This document shows positions 6,962 to 12,468 of a DNA stretch of 15,040 nt, in pieces. The DNA is taken from the NCBI GenBank assembly GCA_019420405.1, contig JAHZHF010000044.1, forward strand, positions 1-15,040. Direction: 5' to 3'. Origin of the DNA: Clostridiales bacterium (GTDB lineage: Bacteria > Bacillota > Clostridia > Lachnospirales > Lachnospiraceae). Under the pieces are notes generated by a model. It made no database searches and had not been told where the DNA came from. It was given only the letters and a program-made list of their open reading frames with translations. The position numbers were made by a program, and so were the translations under genes. Position 1 is the stretch's first letter, and every line of letters starts with the position of its first letter.

Positions 6962-7336
6962 ATGGAAATTATTTTAAGCAGCGTAAGTGACCGCCCGATC
7001 TATGAGCAGATCACCTCGCAGATCAAGGAAATGATCATGAAAGGTGAGCTAAAACCCGGGGAAGCCATGCCCTCCATGCGAAAACTGGCAAAAGACCTGC
7101 ATGTGAGCGTCATCACCACCCAGAGGGCTTACGACGATCTTGCCAAAGACGGCTTCATTGTCACCGTCCCGGCAAAAGGCACCTTCGTCTCTGCCGGAAA
7201 CCAGGATTTTATCAGAGAGGAAAATCTGCGTCGTGTCGAGAAACTTCTCTCAGACGCGGCCAGACTGGGACGAGAGAACGGACTGTCTCTTGAAGAATTG
7301 GAAAAAACATTAGAACTTGTCTACACGGAGGAGTAA
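6962..7336 (+). CDS. GntR family regulator, YtrA subfamily
   Basis: A 124-residue transcription factor: a winged helix-turn-helix at about 11-78 (RPIYEQITSQIKEMI, PSMRKLAKDLHVSVITTQRAY, wing KGTFVSAG) followed by a short helical tail of about 45 residues and no large ligand-binding domain. That small size defines the YtrA subgroup, whose members repress ABC transporter operons containing their own gene and often respond to cell-wall antibiotics. I use ATG 6962, with GAGGTGA 5 nt upstream; the GTG at 6953 is an alternative. It sits between the two ATPase/permease pairs. The paired CTGTAC half-sites around the promoter at 5195-5223 are its likely targets. Autorepression is inferred from context. 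Confidence 0.92.
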   Translation: MEIILSSVSDRPIYEQITSQIKEMIMKGELKPGEAMPSMRKLAKDLHVSVITTQRAYDDLAKDGFIVTVPAKGTFVSAGNQDFIREENLRRVEKLLSDAARLGRENGLSLEELEKTLELVYTEE

Positions 7337-7341
7337 CAGAA

Positions 7342-8205
7342 ATGGAACATGCAATACAGGTGAGAGGCCTGACAAAAAAATATAAAGATTTCACACTGGA
7401 TCACATATCCTTTGACCTGCCGGGCGGAACCATCATGGGACTGATCGGAGAAAACGGCTCCGGAAAGTCCACGCTCATCAACGCCGTCCTCGGCATTTCC
7501 GCTTCCGAGTACGAACAGGCGGACGTCCTCGGATATGACATTTCTTCTCAGGGGAACTGTGCGCGGGAGGACATCGCCGCCATCTTCTGCGACTCCCACT
7601 TTGACCAGGAGTTCACTCCGCTCTTTCTCGGGAAAATGCTTGCAAACGTATACAAGAACTGGGATCAGGAGAAATACCTTTCGTATCTGGAGCGTTTCGG
7701 GCTGCCTCTGAAAAAGCGGCTGAAAAAGATGTCCACCGGGATGCGGGTGAAACTGGAATTCGCGGCCGCTCTCGGCCACTCCCCGAAACTTCTCGTTCTT
7801 GATGAAGCCACCAGCGGTCTGGACCCGGTTTTCCGCGACGAGCTTCTCGATATACTGAGGGAGTTTACAGAGGACGAAGAGCACTCCGTACTCATCTCTT
7901 CCCACATCACAAGCGATCTGGATAAAATCGCAGATTACATTGCCTACCTCCACGAAGGCCGTCTTCAGTTCGTCAGACCATACGACGAGCTGCAGAACAA
8001 CTACGGCATCATCAACTGCGGCCAGCAGCTCTTCGACGCCTTAAGCCGCGAGGACATCGCCGCATACCGGAAGGAAGCCTACAGCTACCGGGTGCTCATA
8101 ACCAACCGCCAGAAACTGCGCCAGGTATTTCAGGATATTCCGATTGAAAACGCTTCCATCGAAGACATTATGGTATTTTATGTGAAAGGAGAAAAGGTAA
8201 AATGA
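7342..8205 (+). CDS. ABC transporter ATP-binding protein (second)
   Basis: A 287-residue ATPase with Walker A G36-ENGSGKS-T44, signature MSTGM (130-134), Walker B LLVLDE (150-155) and H188 in SSH. The domain is followed by a long C-terminal region after about residue 215. The Q-loop area (AIFCDSHFD) lacks the canonical glutamine. It starts 5 bp after the GntR stop, with GGAGG overlapping the regulator's end (CACGGAGGAGTAA), and its own stop overlaps the next gene's start. The pattern resembles YtrB/YtrE-like ATPases of GntR-linked exporters. It is less similar to the first ATPase than expected for a recent duplication, so the two are probably separate modules under one regulator. Confidence 0.92.
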   Translation: MEHAIQVRGLTKKYKDFTLDHISFDLPGGTIMGLIGENGSGKSTLINAVLGISASEYEQADVLGYDISSQGNCAREDIAAIFCDSHFDQEFTPLFLGKMLANVYKNWDQEKYLSYLERFGLPLKKRLKKMSTGMRVKLEFAAALGHSPKLLVLDEATSGLDPVFRDELLDILREFTEDEEHSVLISSHITSDLDKIADYIAYLHEGRLQFVRPYDELQNNYGIINCGQQLFDALSREDIAAYRKEAYSYRVLITNRQKLRQVFQDIPIENASIEDIMVFYVKGEKVK

Positions 8206-8846
8206 AAGGAATCATACTAAAAGATCTCTATGACAATTTTCGCGTCGGGAAGAACCTGGCGTCCTATATCTTCGGTGGAGGATTTATGATCTTGATCGGA
8301 CTGATCGTACAATCAAAATTCAACTTTCTCTGGTTCACAATGGTTACTGCCACAATCTTCTCCTCCTGTATGATTGAGTCTTCTTGTGAACAGGATGAGC
8401 GGGCGAATTTTGACCGGGTGATGATGTCATTTCCCCTCTCAAAAGCACAGCTCGTAATTGCCCGATATTTACTGGCGCTCTGCTGTATCGCCGCAGCCAA
8501 TCTGGTGACATTTCTATTTGCCCTGTACAGCGTCTTCCTCCGTCACACCCTCCCCTTCCGGGAAGCGATGGAATACTGGGCAATTGCCCTTAGCTTCAGT
8601 ATCTTTTTCACCGGGCTTACCCATATTTGCTTCTATCTGTTCGGGAAAAAGATCGGAACCATTTTCTATGTTATTATGTTTGTCCTCCTGGCCCTGGGGT
8701 ACAGCATCGGATCCATGCTCATCGGTCTGCTCGGCGGCGAAATAGGGTGGACAACACTGCTGATCGCAGCCCTGCCCCTCTCCGTCGCAATTTTCGCTCT
8801 GAGCTGTCTGATCTCTATCCGGATCTACAGACGGAAATACGCATAA
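8202..8846 (+). CDS. ABC-2 type permease (second)
   Basis: A 214-residue membrane protein with about six spans (roughly 20-37, 42-58, 87-111, 122-144, 149-172 and 180-203). The motif ESSCEQDERANFDRVMMSFP, with acidic residues before a positively charged SFPLSK turn, is characteristic of the short ABC2_membrane_5-type permeases found with YtrA-like regulators. The start is in an ATGA overlap with the ATPase at 7342 and the protein ends in a basic tail (RIYRRKYA). It closes the operon 3 bp ahead of a hairpin. Substrate unknown. Confidence 0.88.
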   Translation: MKGIILKDLYDNFRVGKNLASYIFGGGFMILIGLIVQSKFNFLWFTMVTATIFSSCMIESSCEQDERANFDRVMMSFPLSKAQLVIARYLLALCCIAAANLVTFLFALYSVFLRHTLPFREAMEYWAIALSFSIFFTGLTHICFYLFGKKIGTIFYVIMFVLLALGYSIGSMLIGLLGGEIGWTTLLIAALPLSVAIFALSCLISIRIYRRKYA

Positions 8847-8849
8847 TAA

Positions 8850-8872
8850 AGAATCCTGCAAAGCAGGATTCT
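8850..8872. terminator. Bidirectional-type terminator hairpin
   Basis: A perfect 10-bp stem (AGAATCCTGC / GCAGGATTCT) with an AAA loop. Read on the minus strand it is followed by TTTATTATG, so it mainly serves the ATPase gene ending at 8912; it also lies directly behind the plus-strand permease stop. Confidence 0.75.
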
Positions 8873-8911
8873 CCACCTGCGGCGGGGCGCTGCAGCGGCA
8901 TCCGGACATCC

Positions 8912-10996
8912 TTACTGTGGCGGCGGCAGAAGGCTGCTCATGCTCTTTAAACTGATTACAAGGGTTGACGTATTGTGAAGAAGCGCCGACGTCGCCGGCT
9001 GGATCACCCCCGCAATCCCAAGGGCAATAAGCCCCGAGTTGATTCCTACAATCCCCCGGTAATTTCTTCTGATTCTCTTCATCATGGCATCCGATAACCT
9101 CTTTAATGTCACAATAGCAAGCAGGTCATCCGACGCTGCCGTAATATCCGCAATCTCCCGGGCGATCTCAGCGCCGTCGCTGATGGCAATTCCCGCGTCT
9201 GCCGCAGAAAGGGCCGGCGAGTCATTGATTCCGTCACCTATCATAATCACTCTGCGACCCGCCGCTTTTTCCTTCTCCACAAATCCTGCCTTATCTTCCG
9301 GAAGAACCTCGGAGTAATACTCATCCACTCCCACTCTCTTTGCGATGGACGCAGCCGTTCGATCACTGTCCCCGGTCATCATGACAATCTTTGAGATTCC
9401 TTCCGCCCGAAGCATGCGTATCATCTCCGCCGCCTCCTCCCGGAGCGGATCTTCGATACAGATCACCGCCGTCAGTTCCCCGTCAATCGCGAGATACAGA
9501 TGGGAATATTCTTCAGGCAGACGAGCAAATTTCTCCTCCATCCCGTTTCGGATTTTCGTATTTTCATCTTCAAATACAAAGTGGCTGCTCCCGATCACAA
9601 CCCTTTTTTCATTTATATAGGAGGAAATCCCATGCGCCACAATATACTCTACTTTTGAATGCATTTCCTCATGAGCAAGTCCCCGCTGCTTTGCAGCGTC
9701 TACCACCGCTTTCGCCATGGAATGGGGGAAGTGTTCTTCCAGACAGGCCGCAATGCGGAGCGCCTCATCCCCGGAACAGTCAGCAAAGCTGACCACAGAC
9801 TTTACCGTGGGCTTTGCTTTCGTAAGTGTTCCCGTCTTATCAAAAACAATCGTATCCGCCTCGGCCACTGCTTCCAGATACTTTCCGCCTTTCACGGTAA
9901 TGCCGGATGCTCCTGCCTCACGGATGGCCGAGAGCACGGTAATGGGCATGGCAAGCTTTAACGCACAGGAGAAATCTACCATAAGAACAGACAGCGCCTT
10001 TGTCACGTTTCGGGTGAGAAGCCATACGAGTCCGGTTCCCAGAAGTGTATAGGGCACAAGCCGGTCCGCCAGATGCTCTGCACGGCTCTCCAGCGCCGAC
10101 TTGAGTTTCTCGGAATCTTCAATCATGGTCACGATCTTCTCAAATCTGGTCGAGCCTGAAACAGCTTTTACAGAAATCTCCAGTTCCCCTTCTTCCAGGA
10201 CAGTTCCGGCGTAAACAGTTTGTCCCGCCGTTCTTCTCACCGGAAGAGATTCTCCGGTAAGAGAAGACTGATTTACCATACCCTCCCCGCAGGTCACTTC
10301 CCCGTCAAACGGGATCACATTGCCCATATGTACGACGACCACATCTCCCGGCCGAATCTCCGACGCATTGACCAGAACTTCCTGATCTCCTCTCTTTAAC
10401 CACACCTTCCTCACATTGAGGGACATGCTCCGTGCAAGATCGCCCACGGATTTCTTGTGCGTCCACTCCTCCAGGATCTCTCCCACGCCCAGAAGGAACA
10501 TAACAGAACCCGCAGTATCAAAATCTCCCCGCAGTACAGACACTCCGATAGCAGTTGCGTCCAGCACCGGCACTTCGATCTTCCGGTCTTTCAGGCAGCA
10601 GAATCCTTTCCAGATATACCGCAGGGCCTTGAGAGTCAGCCACACCTTCCGGACCGGATACGGGATGAGGAGTTTCCCGCCATAGTGGAGGATCACTTTT
10701 GTGACCAGTTTCTCCCTGAAAGCGGAATTCAGCTCCCTGCCTGAACTTGCCAGAACATGCTCCGGCGCCTCCGTCTCTTCCCAGCAGAATGATCTCAGCA
10801 CGCCAATCAGCTCTTCCCGGTCTCCTCTGTAACAGATCACGGCATCTGCGGTGCGTTCATATACCTTCGCTTCTGTCACATACTCCTGTTTCTCAAGAAA
10901 CCAGCAAAGAGTATCCGCCTGCGCACACGTCATCCTCTGCTGGACAGCGTGAATACGCAGGCGGCCCCTGATCTCATGCTTTATGATAAATTTCAT
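8912..10996 (-). CDS. P1B-type metal ATPase with SCA motif, FezB-like candidate
   Basis: A 694-residue P-type ATPase: actuator TGES (247-250), phosphorylation site D386 in DKTGT, TGD (541-543) and GDGIND (587-592). The membrane metal-site motif is S343-C344-A345 in DFSCALKLAMP, not CPC, SPC or TPC, so copper, zinc or cadmium export is not supported. The N-terminus has no CxxC but an arginine-containing HEIRGRLRIH start. The nucleotide-domain motif reads HFPHSMA (H425-S426), where most P1B enzymes have HP. Iron-linked P1B-6 ATPases such as FezB of ferrosome clusters fit this picture, and the location beside feoAB and a small coupled membrane protein agrees. The ATG overlaps the stop of that protein (ATGA). 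Iron as substrate is inference; manganese or another divalent metal is possible. Confidence 0.85.
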   Translation of the reverse strand: MKFIIKHEIRGRLRIHAVQQRMTCAQADTLCWFLEKQEYVTEAKVYERTADAVICYRGDREELIGVLRSFCWEETEAPEHVLASSGRELNSAFREKLVTKVILHYGGKLLIPYPVRKVWLTLKALRYIWKGFCCLKDRKIEVPVLDATAIGVSVLRGDFDTAGSVMFLLGVGEILEEWTHKKSVGDLARSMSLNVRKVWLKRGDQEVLVNASEIRPGDVVVVHMGNVIPFDGEVTCGEGMVNQSSLTGESLPVRRTAGQTVYAGTVLEEGELEISVKAVSGSTRFEKIVTMIEDSEKLKSALESRAEHLADRLVPYTLLGTGLVWLLTRNVTKALSVLMVDFSCALKLAMPITVLSAIREAGASGITVKGGKYLEAVAEADTIVFDKTGTLTKAKPTVKSVVSFADCSGDEALRIAACLEEHFPHSMAKAVVDAAKQRGLAHEEMHSKVEYIVAHGISSYINEKRVVIGSSHFVFEDENTKIRNGMEEKFARLPEEYSHLYLAIDGELTAVICIEDPLREEAAEMIRMLRAEGISKIVMMTGDSDRTAASIAKRVGVDEYYSEVLPEDKAGFVEKEKAAGRRVIMIGDGINDSPALSAADAGIAISDGAEIAREIADITAASDDLLAIVTLKRLSDAMMKRIRRNYRGIVGINSGLIALGIAGVIQPATSALLHNTSTLVISLKSMSSLLPPPQ

Positions 10997-11343
10997 CGCG
11001 CAGCCTGTTCTGCCTCTTCTCTGAAATCTTCCGCACCATTTGATTTCTCTCCGGCAGCTTCCCTGACTGCGCTCTCTTCGGAAGCATCCTCACAGACTCC
11101 TGCCGCCTCTGCAGCCGCTCTCTCCTCGTTGATCTGCTTTGCTTCCGCCAGGATATCCTCCGCATTCTCCTGAACGGTCGTTGCAGTTTTCATCACACAG
11201 TCCCTTGCCCGAAGCGCAGCCGCTGTACAGTTTGTATATACCTTCTTCGCATCTTTACTCGAGAGCACTTTCACTCCCGCTGTTCCAAACAGGACGCCGC
11301 CTGCAAAAAGTCCTATTTTTTTCATTGTAGAAACACTTAACAT
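10993..11343 (-). CDS. Small one-span membrane protein (DUF6110-like, FezA-like candidate)
   Basis: A 116-residue protein with an N-terminal membrane segment (about 8-26, IGLFAGGVLFGTAGVKVL) containing GLFAG, a GxxxG helix-packing motif. After it comes SSKDAKKVYTNCTAAALRARD, then a long Ala/Glu/Lys-rich helical tail, probably cytoplasmic. AGGAGG precedes the ATG with good spacing. Its stop overlaps the ATPase start, so the two products are made together and probably interact. It resembles small hypothetical proteins I associate with DUF6110 next to P-type ATPases in clostridia. In C. difficile a membrane protein (FezA) and a P1B-6 ATPase (FezB) are both required for ferrosomes; the gene arrangement here is equivalent, but equivalence of function is inference. 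Confidence 0.75.
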   Translation of the reverse strand: MLSVSTMKKIGLFAGGVLFGTAGVKVLSSKDAKKVYTNCTAAALRARDCVMKTATTVQENAEDILAEAKQINEERAAAEAAGVCEDASEESAVREAAGEKSNGAEDFREEAEQAAR

Positions 11344-11397
11344 TATGATTACCTCCTGTTGTCCGAAATAGCAGCCATATTATATCTGCGCATTTTC

Positions 11398-11478
11398 TTA
11401 TTTATGTTTATACCCGGTATAAAACACCATCACAAAACAGAAAACTGCAGCCCAGGCCCAGAATCTGTGCTGTTTCAT
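11398..11478 (-). CDS. 26-residue membrane peptide (DUF6219-like)
   Basis: A short frame from ATG 11478 to TAA, preceded by AAAGGAAG with 10-nt spacing and lying between a predicted promoter and the one-span membrane protein gene. The peptide starts MKQHRFWAWAAV and ends FYTGYKHK: a hydrophobic core of about 14-16 residues (WAWAAVFCFVMVFY) with basic ends, i.e. a single minimal membrane helix. I recall clostridial micro-proteins annotated DUF6219 with a similar MKxHRxWA...YTGYKHK outline near metal ATPase genes, which supports a real gene. Possible roles are a small regulator or subunit of the FezA/FezB-like complex; none can be assigned. The 54-bp gap to the next start suggests co-transcription. 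Confidence 0.72.
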   Translation of the reverse strand: MKQHRFWAWAAVFCFVMVFYTGYKHK

Positions 11479-11540
11479 AATCAGACCACTTCCTTTGTAA
11501 AAAATATGTAATAATATGTAAAACTTCCGTTTACTGACCC

Positions 11541-11570
11541 ATCATATCAGGCTGTTTTCAGGATAGTCAA
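11541..11570 (-). promoter_or_regulatory. Promoter of the peptide / small membrane protein / P1B ATPase operon
   Basis: On the minus strand: TTGACT (11570-11565), 18-bp spacer, TATGAT (11546-11541). The leader then contains tandem TTACATATT copies before the ribosome binding site. The -35 lies inside the candidate operator at 11562-11577. Confidence 0.6.
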
Positions 11571-11577
11571 ATCTAAC
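11562..11577 (-). promoter_or_regulatory. Candidate metal-regulator operator (TTAG-N6-CTAT)
   Basis: Minus strand GTTAGATTTGACTATC overlaps the -35 box. It shares the layout TTAG-N6-CTA(A/T) with sites at 14508-14524 and 14872-14887. This spacing equals that of DtxR/IdeR-type boxes (TTAGG-N4-CCTAA). Confidence 0.5.
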
Positions 11578-11586
11578 AGCTTTTAA

Positions 11587-11601
11587 CGATAAATATTATC
11601 A
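11587..11601 (-). promoter_or_regulatory. Fur-box-like inverted repeat
   Basis: Minus strand TGATAATATTTATCG matches 12 of 14 specified positions of the 7-1-7 Fur site TGATAATnATTATCA. It overlaps the stop codon of the Fur-family gene and lies 16 bp upstream of the -35 of the following operon. Confidence 0.45.
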
Positions 11602-11997
11602 GCTTTCAATCTTAATGTCCGTCACTTTCTGATCTTTCAGATAGCCGCACCGCTTCATACCCTCTCTGACCACCATATTCCAGTTTCCCGGCGATAGATG
11701 ACATGTTGTGTTGTCATCTAAAACAACCACACATCCCCTGCCTTCGGAATCATCCTGCAGGTTTTCCACGCGGTACATATTCTTCCGGCTGATCGCGCCG
11801 ATCTCCTCCAGCGCGTTAACCATCCTGTAAACGGTCGCCACTCCGATCCTGTCATCCTCTTTTGACGCTTTATAAAAAATCTCCTTGCAGCTTGCGCAGT
11901 CATTTTCCAAAATGATGTCTATCAGCATCCTTCGCTGCTTTGTGATCCGGCACCCGTTTTCTTTCAGCTTTTCAATAATCTGCTCTTTCTTGCTCAC
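11599..11997 (-). CDS. Divergent Fur-family transcriptional regulator
   Basis: A 132-residue protein whose N-terminal half is a clear Fur-type winged helix: ENGCRITKQRRMLIDIIL (13-30) and RIGVATVYRMVNALEEIG (50-67), the latter being the DNA-recognition region. The C-terminal half is unusual: the HHDH-type metal site and the paired CxxC zinc motifs of standard Fur, Zur and PerR are absent, and instead it reads CVVVLDDNTTCHLSPGNW followed by MVVREGMKRCGYL. Isolated cysteines are C16, C34, C37, C89, C99 and C117. It starts at GTG with GGGAG upstream, 15 bp after the HMA-protein gene, and belongs to the feo side of the cluster. Likely a local regulator of iron genes with altered or no metal sensing; target sites unproven. 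Confidence 0.82.
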   Translation of the reverse strand: MSKKEQIIEKLKENGCRITKQRRMLIDIILENDCASCKEIFYKASKEDDRIGVATVYRMVNALEEIGAISRKNMYRVENLQDDSEGRGCVVVLDDNTTCHLSPGNWNMVVREGMKRCGYLKDQKVTDIKIES

Positions 11998-12012
11998 GGC
12001 CGACTCCCATAT

Positions 12013-12387
12013 CTACGAAATACTTGTCACTTTAAATCCGAGCTTTTCCACTGCGTTTCTTAAAACATCGTCTTTGACCTCTCTGTCATATGAAATCTTT
12101 GCGCTTGCTTTGGACAAACTGACCTCTGCGCGCACGCCGTCGATCTGATTCAGCATGCTGGTCACATTTGCCGCACAGTGCTCACAGCTCATTCCCGAGA
12201 TTTTCATCGTTTTCTTTCCGATCACAGGGCCGGCCAGCTTCTTCTTCGGCAGTTTCCTGCTTCCGGGACAGCTCCCGCCTGCCGGGCATCCGATGCACTT
12301 CACGCCGCTTTTTTTCGCATTTATGATATAAGCGGACGCCCCGCCTACCAGTATAACCAGAATGACAAGCACAATAATATCTGTCAT
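12013..12387 (-). CDS. FeoB-associated Cys-rich membrane protein fused to an HMA domain
   Basis: A 124-residue two-part protein. Residues 3-21 are a membrane helix (DIIVLVILVILVGGASAYI), followed by a Cys-rich segment with C31-xx-C34 and C40, the pattern of FeoB-associated Cys-rich proteins that replace FeoC in many Firmicutes. A basic linker (RKLPKKK) leads to a heavy-metal-associated domain at about 58-122 with GMSCEHC (C68, C71) and the usual beta-alpha-beta pattern ending KLGFKVTSIS. HMA domains of this type usually bind Cu(I), Zn(II) or similar ions, so a metal-handing or metal-sensing add-on to the iron transporter is suggested. It lies 81 bp after feoB and 15 bp before the Fur-like gene. 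The fusion is clearly in one frame; its metal is unknown. Confidence 0.88.
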   Translation of the reverse strand: MTDIIVLVILVILVGGASAYIINAKKSGVKCIGCPAGGSCPGSRKLPKKKLAGPVIGKKTMKISGMSCEHCAANVTSMLNQIDGVRAEVSLSKASAKISYDREVKDDVLRNAVEKLGFKVTSIS

Positions 12388-12417
12388 AAATCTCTTCCTT
12401 CCGCATGAATATCAAGA

Positions 12418-12449
12418 GGTGGACAAAGTACATCTAAACTCTGCCCACC
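12418..12449 (-). other. Hairpin between feoB and the HMA-fusion gene
   Basis: Minus strand GGTGGGCAGAGT pairs with ACTTTGTCCACC over 12 bp (two G-U pairs) around an 8-nt loop. There is no U-run behind it, so it may be a processing or attenuation point rather than a full terminator. Confidence 0.5.
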
Positions 12450-12468
12450 GCCCGATCATATTATATCA

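Noticed and set aside
7321..7953. Minus-strand frame of 210 codons
   Set aside because: Antisense to the second ATPase, without a ribosome binding site or known domain.
8912..10996. Copper or cadmium/zinc exporter reading of the ATPase
   Set aside because: The CPC/SPC membrane motif and N-terminal CxxC domains expected for those are absent.
11379..11384. TATAAT on the minus strand between the 26-aa peptide and the one-span protein
   Set aside because: No acceptable -35 lies 16-18 bp upstream, so a separate promoter is not supported.
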